Shown here piece after piece: positions 34,580 to 43,531 of a DNA stretch of 64,000 nucleotides. The stretch lies in NCBI GenBank assembly GCA_050293885.1, contig JBNKNO010000008.1:26478-90477 (forward strand). Reading direction: 5' to 3'. The position numbers were made by a program, and so were the translations under genes. Under the pieces are notes generated by a model. It did no database searches. It was not told the origin of the DNA and worked only from the letters and a program-made list of their open reading frames with translations. Each line of letters begins with the position of its first letter. Within the stretch, counting starts at the first letter, position 1. Source of the stretch: Nitrogeniibacter sp050293885. Its GTDB lineage: Bacteria > Pseudomonadota > Gammaproteobacteria > Burkholderiales > Rhodocyclaceae.

Positions 34580-35623
34580 ATGAAAATTGCCATCATCGAT
34601 GACACGCCCCTGAATCTGACGCTGATGCAGGCGCTTGTCAGCAAGTTGCCGGATTGCGAACCCATGCCGTTCGCCGATCCGGTGGCCGGGCTAGGCTGGT
34701 GTCAGCAGAACGAACCCGATCTGGTCATCGTCGATTACATGATGCCGGGGCTCGACGGGGTCGAGTTCATTCGCCGCTTTCGGGCAACGCCCGAGCGCGA
34801 GGACGTCCCCATCCTTATGGTGACCGCCGATCACGAGCGCCAGACGCGCTACAACGCGCTGCAGTCCGGCGCGACCGATTTTCTCAACAAGCCCGTTGAC
34901 CGCAACGAGTTTCAGCCCCGCGTGCACAACATGCTGGCCTTGCGGCGCGCCCACCTGGCCACGCGCGAGCGCGCTCGCACGCTCGAACTGGAAGTCACCA
35001 AGGCCACTGCGCAGATTCATGATCGCGAACAGGAAACGGTCACCCGGCTGGCGCGTGCGGCCGAATTTCGCGACCCGGAGACCGGCGCGCATATTCAGCG
35101 CATGGCGCACTACTCGGCCTTGATCGCGCGTCAACTGGGGCACGACGAGGCCTTCGCCGCCACCATCTTGCACGCGGCACCGATGCACGATGTCGGCAAG
35201 CTGGGCATTCCGGATCACATCCTCATGAAACCGGGGCGGCTGACGACGGAAGAATTCCACCAGATGAAGCGTCATCCGGCGATCGGCTATGACATCCTCA
35301 AGGATTCGACTTCGCCCGTCATCCAGATCGCCGCCACCATCGCGCTCACTCATCACGAAAAATTCGACGGATCGGGCTATCCGGCCGGCACGGCCGGCGA
35401 AGCCATCCCGCTGGTCGGCCGCATCGTGGCCGTCGCCGATGTTTTCGACGCATTGACCTCGGCACGCCCCTACAAACCGGCGTGGTCACTTGACGACGCG
35501 GAGCGCTTTTTGCGCGAGGGCCGTGGCAATCACTTCGACCCGCGATGCGTCGACGGCTTTCTGTCCGACTGGCGCGCCGTCCTCGATATTCGCAGCCGCT
35601 TTCAGGACGAAGCGGATACCTGA
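34580..35623 (+). CDS. Response regulator with HD-GYP phosphodiesterase domain
   Basis: A 347-aa RpfG-like protein. The receiver (1-120) has DD at 7-8, Asp in LVIVDYMMPGLDG and Lys in NKPV. A coiled linker is followed by an HD-GYP domain with the full set of motifs: EFRDPETGAHIQRMAHYS, MHDVGKLGIPDHIL, HPAIGYDIL and HHEKFDGSGYPAG. It should hydrolyse c-di-GMP, in contrast to the degenerate copy at 2245-3375. It ends 3 bp before the hybrid kinase gene, so the kinase is its likely partner. Confidence 0.94.
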   Translation: MKIAIIDDTPLNLTLMQALVSKLPDCEPMPFADPVAGLGWCQQNEPDLVIVDYMMPGLDGVEFIRRFRATPEREDVPILMVTADHERQTRYNALQSGATDFLNKPVDRNEFQPRVHNMLALRRAHLATRERARTLELEVTKATAQIHDREQETVTRLARAAEFRDPETGAHIQRMAHYSALIARQLGHDEAFAATILHAAPMHDVGKLGIPDHILMKPGRLTTEEFHQMKRHPAIGYDILKDSTSPVIQIAATIALTHHEKFDGSGYPAGTAGEAIPLVGRIVAVADVFDALTSARPYKPAWSLDDAERFLREGRGNHFDPRCVDGFLSDWRAVLDIRSRFQDEADT

Positions 35624-35626
35624 CCG

Positions 35627-38600
35627 ATGGGCGCTTTTTTCGACCGGCTGCGCCCACGCTCACTTCGCCATCGCATCGTCTCGCTGTTTGCGTTGGCAAG
35701 CGGTGCGGCCATCTTGCTCGGCGCGCTCTACCTTGGATACACACAGTCCGGCTGGACCGCCCGGCAACTTCACGAAAGTGCGCAGTCGCTGGCGTCCCAT
35801 ATCGCCACCACCACGGCAGACAATGTCGCCGCCAACAACTCCGCCGCGCTCAGTCGCCAACTCGACCAGTTCGCCAGCCACGCCAACGTGCGCTCACTGA
35901 TCGTCACCGATCGACAGGGGCGCATTCTCGCCGCGTTCACGAACCCCGCCCACGGCGCACCGGATACCGGGATCACCGTCGGCGACTATCTACCGTCTGC
36001 ACCAGCCGCCACCGACGACTCACGCGTGAGCGGCCTGCTGACGGTGTCGGCACCGATCGGCCCGATCGCCCCCCTGGGCAGCGTGCAGGTCTCGCTCGAC
36101 AGCAGCGCCATCACTCACGCGTGGACACAGGCCGGGCTGGCGAGCTTGATTGGCCTCCTCCTGGTCGCAATGAGTTCGTGGCTGGTGCACCGCTGGCTGG
36201 GCAGAACCACGGCCGACTTGCAAACAGCGACAGAATTCGCGGCAAGCATGGGCTCGGAACGCACCGATGTCCTGCATCTGGGTTCCGGCGCTCACGAACT
36301 CACTGCGCTCACCGACGCGTTGAACTGGACGTCGATTCGCCTTTGGGACGAACGCGCCGCGCTCAAGGAAAGCGAAGCACGAAAGCGCGCGATTGCCGAA
36401 GCGGCGCTCGACTGCATCATCACCATCGACGCCAACGGCATGGTGCTCGAATTCAATCCGGCCGCCGAGCGCGTGTTCGGCTACACCTGGACCGAAGTCC
36501 AGCAGGCGCCATTGTCCGAGCTCATCATTCCCCCCGATCTGCGCGAAGCCCATGAAGCCGGCTTGATGCGATACCTGGCCCGCGGGGTCGGACCGATACT
36601 CAACCGACGCATCGAACAGCGCGCCATGCGCAAGGACGGCAGCGAGTTTCCCGTCGAACTGGCCATCGTCCCGGTGGAATGCGAAGGCAAGCAGATGTTC
36701 ACCGCCTACCTGCGCGACATCAGCGACCAGCTCGCCGCCACCGCTGCCATCGAAGCGGAAAGTGCGCGCGTTCGCGGCATTCTCGACAATCTCAGCGAAC
36801 TGGTCTTCGAAACCAACACGGCGCTACGCTGGCGCTACCTCAGCCCGGCCTGGACGCGACTGACCGCCACCCCCGTCGGCGCCCAACTGGCCAGAAGGGC
36901 ACTTGCCTGGCTCAGTGCCTCCGAACGCGCTCGCCTGCGAAAGCTCATTGGCTCGCTCGTCGCCGGCAAGGCGGATTCGATTCGCACCGACGTACGGGTC
37001 ACCGGTACCGACGGAGAGCCGCTGTGGCTGGCGTTGTTCGTGCGCCCACTTCATGCCGAAGATGGCGCGCTGACCGGGTTTTCCGGTTCGGCCACCGACG
37101 TGACCGCACGCAAGTTGATCGAGCAAACCCTGCGTGAATCGAAGGACATCGCCGAACACGCCAACCGCGCAAAAAGCGATTTCCTCTCAAACATGAGTCA
37201 CGAAATCCGTACACCCATGAACAGCGTCATCGGCATGACCGATCTGGCACTGGAAACGGCACTGGACGAGGAGCAGCGTAACTACATGACGACTGTCAAA
37301 CAATCCGCCGAAGGCTTGCTCAACGTGCTCAACGACATTCTCGACTTCTCCAAGATCGAGTCGGGCAAGCTCGACTTCGAACACATCAACTTCGGCCTGC
37401 GTGACTGCGTGGCGCAGGTGCAGAACATCCTGAGCGAGCACGCCGCCCAGCGCGGGCTGACGCTCACCCACAACGTCGATCCGACCGTGCCGGAACAGTT
37501 GCTGGGCGATCCGCACCGCCTGCGGCAAGTGCTGCTCAACCTGGTCACCAACGCCATCAAATTCACCGAACACGGGCACATCAGCGTGCGCGTCAGCCTC
37601 ACCGAGAGCCGGGCCACGGAAGCGGTGTTGCAATTCGCGATCGAAGACACCGGCATCGGCATCGCGGACGACAAGCAACAGTTGATCTTCGACGCCTTCA
37701 CGCAAGCGGACACCTCCCCCACCCGGCGCCATGGTGGCACCGGCCTGGGGCTGGCGATCTGCGCGCAACTCGTGCGCGGCATGCACGGACGCATCTGGGT
37801 CGAGAGCGCGCTGGGCAAAGGCAGCACCTTCCGCTTCACCGGGCGCTTCGACCGCGCGCCCGCGCCCGCCCTTGTCCATGCCCGCGACACCGTTCTGTCC
37901 GCACTCAACGTGCTGGTGGTCGCCGGCACCGAGGCTACGCGCCAGCATCTGTCCGCCATGGTCGAGAGCTGGAGCATGCACGTCACCGTGTGCGCCACCG
38001 GCGCCTCGGCACTGCACACCCTGCGCAATGCCGCCGCGCAAGCGCAGGTCGACGTCACCTTGGTCGATGCCGACCTGGGCGACATGGATGCCTTCACGTT
38101 CTACGAAACGCTGCACACGGAAATCACACCGCAACCGGGCGTCCAGCTCATGACGGCCAACGCCGGCCAGCGTGGCGATGCAGCGCGCTGCCGATCACTC
38201 GGCCTGAACGGTTATCTGACGCGCCCGGTGCAGCCCTCCGATCTGCTCGACGCCATCCTCCAGTCCATCGGTGCCGAGGACGCCACGCCGTTGATTACCC
38301 GACACAGCCTGCGCGAGCAACGGCGTCGCCTCAACGTGCTGCTGGTCGAAGACAACAAGGTCAATCAGACGCTCGCCCTGCGCCTGCTCGAAAAACTCGG
38401 TCATGTCACCCATGTGGCCAACAACGGCGTCGAAGCGCTGGAAGCCTGTGCCAGCGCTCGCTTCGACGTGATTCTGATGGATCTGCAGATGCCTGAGATG
38501 GGCGGCATCGAAGCGACGGAAAAGCTTCGCGAACGCGAAAAGGCGCTCGGGGAATACACCCCGATCATCGCCATGACGGCGCATACCATGCAGGGAGATC

Positions 38601-39094
38601 GTGAGCGCTGCTTCGCCGCCGGCATGGACGACTTCGTGCCCAAGCCCGTTCAACCTGCCGCCCTCGCCGCCGCGCTGGCCGCGCTGGGTGACCCCGCCGA
38701 CACGCTCGGCGCAAAGTCCGGCGCCGTCACGCCGGCGCGTGACGATGCCCCCGCGTTCTGCCTCGATACCGTGCTATCGAACCTCGGTGACGATCGGGAG
38801 TTACTCGACCAACTCGCGCAACTCTATCTGGACGACGAAGCCCAGATGCGTGGCGAACTGACGAAGGCCGACGCCAGCGGCGATCTTCAGGCGCTGCATG
38901 CGGCGACCCACGCCATCAAGGGCGCGGTGGCCAATTTCTCCGCCGATGCCGCCATTCGTGCCGCTCAACTGGTCGAATCTCACTGCCGGGCGGGAAACGC
39001 CGACGCACTCCCCGAAGCGCTCGAACGCTTCCACGGCACGCTCGACGCCTTCGCCGACGCGCTGCGCAGCCTGGGCGCCACGCAAGATTCCTGA
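35627..39094 (+). CDS. Hybrid sensor histidine kinase (PAS-PAS-HK-REC-REC-HPt)
   Basis: An 1155-aa inner-membrane kinase. TM1 is at about 15-37, a periplasmic sensor at 38-165, TM2 at 166-188, HAMP-like to 245, and PAS domains at about 250-370 and 380-500. HisKA follows with His525 (NMSHEIRTPMNSV), then an HATPase with all boxes (NLVTNAIKF, EDTGIGI, GGTGLGLAI). Receiver 1 (about 760-885) keeps Asp814 but has lost the acidic pair (VVAGTEA). Receiver 2 has EDN and Asp952 (ILMDLQMPEMGG). The HPt domain has His1095 (HAIKGAVANF). The layout is that of GacS/BarA-type phosphorelays. It directly follows the HD-GYP regulator and probably phosphorylates it through the HPt domain. Confidence 0.93.
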   Translation: MGAFFDRLRPRSLRHRIVSLFALASGAAILLGALYLGYTQSGWTARQLHESAQSLASHIATTTADNVAANNSAALSRQLDQFASHANVRSLIVTDRQGRILAAFTNPAHGAPDTGITVGDYLPSAPAATDDSRVSGLLTVSAPIGPIAPLGSVQVSLDSSAITHAWTQAGLASLIGLLLVAMSSWLVHRWLGRTTADLQTATEFAASMGSERTDVLHLGSGAHELTALTDALNWTSIRLWDERAALKESEARKRAIAEAALDCIITIDANGMVLEFNPAAERVFGYTWTEVQQAPLSELIIPPDLREAHEAGLMRYLARGVGPILNRRIEQRAMRKDGSEFPVELAIVPVECEGKQMFTAYLRDISDQLAATAAIEAESARVRGILDNLSELVFETNTALRWRYLSPAWTRLTATPVGAQLARRALAWLSASERARLRKLIGSLVAGKADSIRTDVRVTGTDGEPLWLALFVRPLHAEDGALTGFSGSATDVTARKLIEQTLRESKDIAEHANRAKSDFLSNMSHEIRTPMNSVIGMTDLALETALDEEQRNYMTTVKQSAEGLLNVLNDILDFSKIESGKLDFEHINFGLRDCVAQVQNILSEHAAQRGLTLTHNVDPTVPEQLLGDPHRLRQVLLNLVTNAIKFTEHGHISVRVSLTESRATEAVLQFAIEDTGIGIADDKQQLIFDAFTQADTSPTRRHGGTGLGLAICAQLVRGMHGRIWVESALGKGSTFRFTGRFDRAPAPALVHARDTVLSALNVLVVAGTEATRQHLSAMVESWSMHVTVCATGASALHTLRNAAAQAQVDVTLVDADLGDMDAFTFYETLHTEITPQPGVQLMTANAGQRGDAARCRSLGLNGYLTRPVQPSDLLDAILQSIGAEDATPLITRHSLREQRRRLNVLLVEDNKVNQTLALRLLEKLGHVTHVANNGVEALEACASARFDVILMDLQMPEMGGIEATEKLREREKALGEYTPIIAMTAHTMQGDRERCFAAGMDDFVPKPVQPAALAAALAALGDPADTLGAKSGAVTPARDDAPAFCLDTVLSNLGDDRELLDQLAQLYLDDEAQMRGELTKADASGDLQALHAATHAIKGAVANFSADAAIRAAQLVESHCRAGNADALPEALERFHGTLDAFADALRSLGATQDS

Positions 39095-39111
39095 GCGCGT
39101 CTAGACGCGCT
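39094..39111. repeat. 18-bp perfect palindrome between convergent genes
   Basis: AGCGCGTCTAGACGCGCT begins on the last base of the hybrid-kinase stop and covers the gloA stop codon. It can form a 7-bp stem with a CTAG loop on either transcript. No T run is present, so termination is uncertain. Confidence 0.5.
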
Positions 39112-39484
39112 GGATCAATTCGATCATGTAGCCGTCGGGGTCCTCGACAAAGGCGATGACGGTCGAGCCATGCTTCATCGGGCCGGCCTCACGCACCACC
39201 TTGCCACCGCGCGCGCGAATGGCATCGCAAGCGCCATAGGCATCGGGCACAGCCAGCGCGATATGCCCGTAACCATTGCCCAGATCGTAGCTTTCGGTAT
39301 CCCAGTTGTGGGTGAGCTCGATCACCGCCGTGTCCGATTCGGGGCCGTAACCGACGAACGCCAGGGTGAAGCGGCCTTCGGGGTAGTCCTGCTTGCGCAG
39401 GAGCGTCATGCCGAGCACGTCGGTGTAGAAGGCAAGCGAAGCGTCGAGGTTACCGACGCGCAACATGGTGTGCAGCAAACGCAT
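39101..39484 (-). CDS. gloA: Lactoylglutathione lyase (glyoxalase I)
   Basis: A 127-aa glyoxalase that converts the methylglyoxal-glutathione hemithioacetal to S-lactoylglutathione. All four metal ligands are in place with E. coli numbering: His5, Glu56, His74 and Glu122. The sequence is of the nickel-type bacterial class (RVGNLDASLAFYTDVLGM). Upstream on the minus strand is TTTTGGAGAAGCTCCC before the ATG, giving a GGAG ribosome site. The gene upstream is only 29 bp away. Confidence 0.96.
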   Translation of the reverse strand: MRLLHTMLRVGNLDASLAFYTDVLGMTLLRKQDYPEGRFTLAFVGYGPESDTAVIELTHNWDTESYDLGNGYGHIALAVPDAYGACDAIRARGGKVVREAGPMKHGSTVIAFVEDPDGYMIELIQRV

Positions 39485-39513
39485 GGGAGCTTCTCCAAAA
39501 GGATGTCGCCAAA

Positions 39514-40248
39514 TCAGACCGATCCGTCATCGATCAGTTCAGGCAAGCGCCGACCGACCTCGCGCAACCGCGTGCGGGCTTCGCGCGCCGACGGATAAAG
39601 CGATTCGACCACCGACCAGAAAGCGGGCGAATGATTCATGTGCTGCAGATGTGCGACCTCGTGTGCCACCACGTAGTCGATCAGGGACGCGTCAACATGC
39701 ACCAGCCGCCAGTTCAGACGGATCGCCCGAGCGCTGCAACTGCCCCAACGGGTTCGCGCACTGGTCAAGCGCACCGGCGGCGCCACCACCCCCAGGCGTG
39801 CCGCATCGCGCGCAACACACGCGCTGAAGTGAGCCAACGCGCGCGCCTTGATGGCGGCGAGCGCGGCCCGCGCGACCGACTGTCGCGACGTACAGCACAG
39901 TGCCAGCACGGCGTGGCCATCGGCCGCGTGCAGCCATTGCACGCGGGATCGACCGCGGCTCACGTGCACACGGCAAGGCTGACCGAACAGCGGCAACACC
40001 GCGCCATCGACAAGCGCCACGCCCGCCGGCGCGGGCCGCATCGTCCAGTCGTCGAGGGTGCGAATCACCCAGCCGCTGTGATCGCGCAGGAACGCATCGA
40101 TCAGGCGCTGCGGCATGCGCAGCGGCGCCGCCACCCGCAAGCCCGTCTGATCGACGCGCAGGCCCAGTGTCTTGCGCCGGCTGTGACGCAGCAGATAGGC
40201 CACCGACCGGCCGTGCAGATCAATCTCGCGCGCCAACTCGGCACTCAT
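39514..40248 (-). CDS. YgjP/SprT-like zinc metallopeptidase
   Basis: A 244-aa protein of the YgjP (DUF45) family. The zinc motif is HEVAH (His196, Glu197, His200) in YVVAHEVAHLQHMNHSPAFW, with third ligand His206. The preceding segment RTRWGSCSARAIRLNWRLV is diagnostic. The N-terminus (VAYLLRHSRRKTLGLRV) is also typical. Proteolytic activity is predicted from the motif; substrates are unknown. Its ATG (40246-40248) overlaps the stop of the upstream molybdopterin-binding-domain gene by 4 bp, so they are coupled. Confidence 0.9.
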   Translation of the reverse strand: MSAELAREIDLHGRSVAYLLRHSRRKTLGLRVDQTGLRVAAPLRMPQRLIDAFLRDHSGWVIRTLDDWTMRPAPAGVALVDGAVLPLFGQPCRVHVSRGRSRVQWLHAADGHAVLALCCTSRQSVARAALAAIKARALAHFSACVARDAARLGVVAPPVRLTSARTRWGSCSARAIRLNWRLVHVDASLIDYVVAHEVAHLQHMNHSPAFWSVVESLYPSAREARTRLREVGRRLPELIDDGSV

Positions 40249-40994
40249 TGTTCGTCCCAGTGGTAACCGCGTTCGGCGAGCGTCTCGCAGATGCTCGCCA
40301 TCGCCGCATCGACGTCCTTCTGTGTGCCCTTGACGCCCAGTTCGATGCTGCGGCGGCGCTCGCCCTCGGCAAAGGCCGGCAAGCTGAACAAGGTGACCGT
40401 GGGGTACTCGGCACAAATGCGCTCCATGAGGTCGATGAGCCGCCCCTCATAGGCCTCCCACACCGTCACCGCGCGCTCCACGTAGTCCGCTTGGTGATGC
40501 AGTTCGGCGTAGCAGGTGTCCAACACCCAGGCCACCATCGGCCACGCCATCACCGGGAAGCCGGGCACGAAGTGATGCCGGGCAATCGAGAACCCGGGAA
40601 TCTGGTTGTAGGGATTGGGGATGATGTCGCTGCCTTGCGGATACACACCCATCTGCAAGCGATGCTCGGTGATCTCGTCCTCGCCGAACTTGTCACGAAT
40701 GATGCGTGCCGCCTCGGGGTGCAGCTGCAACGCCCGTCCCAGGGCCTCGCCCGCACACTGGCGGGTATGGTCGTCGGGCGTGGCGCCGATGCCGCCAAAG
40801 CTGAAGACAATGTCGCCGGTGGCGAAGGATTCGCGCAGCGCCTGCGTCAGCAAGGCCGGTGTGTCGCACACGTAGCGCGCCCAGGACAGTTGCAGCCCGC
40901 GCTCGCCGAGCAAGGCGATGAGCTTCGTCAGATGCTTGTCCTGACGACGTCCGGAGAGAATCTCGTCTCCGATGATGATGGCGCCGAATCCCAC
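40245..40994 (-). CDS. Molybdopterin-binding domain (CinA N-terminal-like) protein
   Basis: A 249-aa protein of the MoCF/CinA-N type: AIIIGDEILSGRRQDKH, YVCDTPALLTQAL and FSFGGIGATPDDHTRQ are the hallmark segments. It lacks the CinA C-terminal deamidase domain. Similar stand-alone proteins may act in pyridine-nucleotide repair or cofactor metabolism, which is uncertain here. The start codon is GTG (40992-40994) with AAAGGCG upstream. It lies 12 bp after the EI24-type gene and overlaps the metallopeptidase gene by 4 bp, so the three probably form an operon. Confidence 0.85.
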   Translation of the reverse strand: MGFGAIIIGDEILSGRRQDKHLTKLIALLGERGLQLSWARYVCDTPALLTQALRESFATGDIVFSFGGIGATPDDHTRQCAGEALGRALQLHPEAARIIRDKFGEDEITEHRLQMGVYPQGSDIIPNPYNQIPGFSIARHHFVPGFPVMAWPMVAWVLDTCYAELHHQADYVERAVTVWEAYEGRLIDLMERICAEYPTVTLFSLPAFAEGERRRSIELGVKGTQKDVDAAMASICETLAERGYHWDEQ

Positions 40995-41006
40995 GAAACG
41001 CGCCTT

Positions 41007-41759
41007 TCAGACCGGGGTTTGCCCGGCCGCTTGCGGGCTGCCGAGGCGGTCGCGGCGCAAGGCTTCGAGCAGGTAATGCACGAAGGCCAGACCGCAGAAT
41101 GCTGGCGCGAAGAGGTTGAGCACGGGAATGTAGGCCAGCAAGGCACAACCGACCCCCAGGCCCAGCAGGCTGGCGCTATGGCGACGCCGCAACCGAGGCA
41201 TTTCCTCCCGATCGCCATGCAGCATCAGCGCATCGTAGCCAAAGGCCTTCTTGTTCATCCACGCCGTGAGCAGGATCGACACCACCAGCCCGACGCCCGG
41301 AATCAACCAGAACGGCAGCGAAATCACGATGCCGACAATGAACAGCACGACTGCCCAGATCGCGTTGAGCGCGCTCCCGGTGGTGGTCCCGCCACGACGC
41401 ATTTCGACATCCGAGTAGCGCACCACGGCAACTTTCTCGAGCATCATCGGCAGCGAGACGACGGCCACGATCAGCGCCGCAGTGACATACACCAGCGGCA
41501 GAAACAACACCGCCAGCGAGAGCTTGACGATGACCAGCATGATGGCGGCGCCCAGTTCCCAGGCATCCAGTCGCTGCGACACCCAGTCCCAACCGCCAAT
41601 CCAGCCCATGACCGCATCGACCATGGGTTGCCAAAACGCGACGCCCAGCGCGAGCCATACCACCGCGGCTGCCAACGCGGGCCAGATCAGGTGCCACAGC
41701 ACGCCGCGCTCGGTCAGGCTTTTCACGGCACGCGCATAGGCCAGGAAGATGTCTTTCAT
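41007..41759 (-). CDS. EI24/CysZ-like integral membrane protein
   Basis: A 250-aa membrane protein of the EI24 domain family, to which the sulfate transporter CysZ belongs. Four or more hydrophobic helices are visible (about 20-45, 70-105, 135-165, 205-235). The N-terminal DIFLAYARAVKSLTERGVLWHLIWP and the motif NKKAFGYDALMLHGDREEM are typical of the betaproteobacterial members. There are no sulfur-assimilation neighbours, so sulfate transport is not assured. Confidence 0.82.
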   Translation of the reverse strand: MKDIFLAYARAVKSLTERGVLWHLIWPALAAAVVWLALGVAFWQPMVDAVMGWIGGWDWVSQRLDAWELGAAIMLVIVKLSLAVLFLPLVYVTAALIVAVVSLPMMLEKVAVVRYSDVEMRRGGTTTGSALNAIWAVVLFIVGIVISLPFWLIPGVGLVVSILLTAWMNKKAFGYDALMLHGDREEMPRLRRRHSASLLGLGVGCALLAYIPVLNLFAPAFCGLAFVHYLLEALRRDRLGSPQAAGQTPV

Positions 41760-41797
41760 GGATGTGTATCGAACCTCAATGATGAGCGCATGGCGCG

Positions 41798-41824
41798 CTC
41801 GTTAAAACGAGGCCTACGATTGTA
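41798..41824 (-). promoter_or_regulatory. Promoter -10 box with adjacent operator-like dyad before the EI24-type gene
   Basis: On the minus strand TACAAT (41824-41819) is followed at the expected start point by the dyad CTCGTT-TT-AACGAG (41811-41798), a perfect 6-2-6 repeat. The arrangement suits a repressor operator at +1; the -35 is weak. The regulator is unknown. Confidence 0.4.
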
Positions 41825-41897
41825 GCGCGACCGTGCTTTTGCCTGCGGCGCACTGGCAGGGTGCTGAACGCGGCGGCGGTTCCGTGAGGGCGCCGGG

Positions 41898-43466
41898 TCA
41901 GACGGCGTCGCCTGGCGCCGCCGCGGCTTCTCGCCCGCCGGTCAACAGCGGCAACCAGACGTCCAGCGCCACGCCGGGCGCCGGATCCGAGTTGCGCAGC
42001 GCGATCGTGCCGGCATGCAGGCGCACGATCTGCCGGCTGATGGCGAGCAGCAAGCCGGTACTCGCGCCGGCCGTATCGGTTTGAATCTGATCGAAAAAGG
42101 CATCGAAGCAAGACGCCAGCGCCTCGTCCGTCATTGGGGTGCCGGCATCCTCGACGCGCAGACGAAAGCCGGGGCATTCTGCTCCGTCGTCACACAATCC
42201 GGTCTGGTAATGCGCAGACAGGCGCACCACGCTGCCTTCGGGCGCACGCAGACAGGCGTGCGAGATCATCGCGTCGACCAGGCGCGCCGCCAGCCGAGCG
42301 TCGACGTGAATGCTGCCGCGCACCTGGACATCCGTGTCGAGCTGCAAGGCCTTGCTGGCCCGCACGGCCGACGTTTCCGCCCCGACCCGTGCCAGCAAGG
42401 CGCCAAAATCGGTTTGCCCGATCTCGCATTCCATATCGCCGCTATGCAAACTGCTCAGAATGACCAGATCGTCGACAAAGCGCGAGAGGTCTTCGGCGCT
42501 GCTGCGAATGCGTTCCAGATAGCTGCGCATCCGTGGCTCTTCGCCCGGCGGCAAGCGCAGCCCGAGACTGGCGAATGCCTGCACCGCATGCAGGGGCGTG
42601 CGCATTTCGTGCGAAACGTTGGCGAGAAAGCAGTCCTTGGCCCGATCGGCCGCCACGGCCCGATCTCGCGCCCGGACCAGATCACGGGTCTGGGTATCGA
42701 TCAAATCAGCCAGCGCCGCGTCTTGCAGCTCCCGCGCCTGCGCACCTGCGAGGTGATCGCTGATGTCGCGCACGACATCCACGACGAAGCGCGCACCGTC
42801 GACGTCGAACACACGCGCGCTGACCTCGACCGGGAAACGGCTGCCATCCTTGCGTCGATACGTCGTCTCATAGCGCGAGACGCTGTGCGCCGCGCCATCG
42901 TCGCGCAGTGCACGCTGGATGCGCTCCAACGAATCGGGCGCCTGCCAATCGGCCGCGTTGAGGGCGAGCAATTCGTCGTGTGTGTAGCCGAGCATCCGGC
43001 AAAGTGCGCCATTGACCTCGACCACGCTCGCCTCGCCATCGACCAGCACCATGCCGTCGTTGGCCCCCTCGAAGGCCATGGCCAGCACGCGCGCGGGCAA
43101 ACCCGGCGTCGATGACGCAGCCTCGGCCAGCAAGCGTTGACGCGCAGCGCCCGCCGCGCTGACCAGCACCGGCAGCACCAACACCAACGAGGCCTCGAGC
43201 ACTCCGATCTGCCCCCAGACGGACATCACCAGCAAGTTCACCGCCGCCACCAGCAACGCACCCGCCGGTGGCAGCAAGGCGGCGCACACCATGACGCCAC
43301 CAAGTGCTATGAACAACGGCGAAGGCAACAGCGCAATCGCGAGCACGGTGACGAGCACCGATGCAAGCACGCCCCACCCCAGCCTCACACGCAGCCCGCG
43401 TTGACAAAGCGAACGTCCGAATGACAGCAGACACGGCGAAGAGGCGTGAGCGTGAGGTTTCAACAT
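41898..43466 (-). CDS. Membrane PAS histidine kinase with degenerate ATP-binding domain
   Basis: A 522-aa kinase. Residues 28-108 hold three or four membrane helices, a PAS domain lies at about 125-240, and the HisKA has His286 in NVSHEMRTPLHAV. The catalytic domain is eroded: the N box reads AMISHACLRAPEG (His instead of the Mg-binding Asn), G1 reads VEDAGTPMTD (no DxGxG) and G2 GASTGLLLAI is partial. It may bind nucleotide poorly or act as a pseudokinase or phosphatase (inference). The start is the ATG at 43464-43466; no strong ribosome site is seen, and the frame remains open upstream to 43592 through the palindrome. No response regulator is adjacent. Confidence 0.82.
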   Translation of the reverse strand: MLKPHAHASSPCLLSFGRSLCQRGLRVRLGWGVLASVLVTVLAIALLPSPLFIALGGVMVCAALLPPAGALLVAAVNLLVMSVWGQIGVLEASLVLVLPVLVSAAGAARQRLLAEAASSTPGLPARVLAMAFEGANDGMVLVDGEASVVEVNGALCRMLGYTHDELLALNAADWQAPDSLERIQRALRDDGAAHSVSRYETTYRRKDGSRFPVEVSARVFDVDGARFVVDVVRDISDHLAGAQARELQDAALADLIDTQTRDLVRARDRAVAADRAKDCFLANVSHEMRTPLHAVQAFASLGLRLPPGEEPRMRSYLERIRSSAEDLSRFVDDLVILSSLHSGDMECEIGQTDFGALLARVGAETSAVRASKALQLDTDVQVRGSIHVDARLAARLVDAMISHACLRAPEGSVVRLSAHYQTGLCDDGAECPGFRLRVEDAGTPMTDEALASCFDAFFDQIQTDTAGASTGLLLAISRQIVRLHAGTIALRNSDPAPGVALDVWLPLLTGGREAAAAPGDAV

Positions 43467-43531
43467 GGGTGCGAAGCGCTGGCTGAAGAAATGACGATCA
43501 CCTATGGCATTGAAATAGTCCGCAAGATCGA

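Noticed and set aside
39900..41825. 641-codon open frame antisense to the metallopeptidase/CinA-like/EI24 genes
   Set aside because: It crosses three coupled genes with recognisable motifs; there is no evidence for coding.
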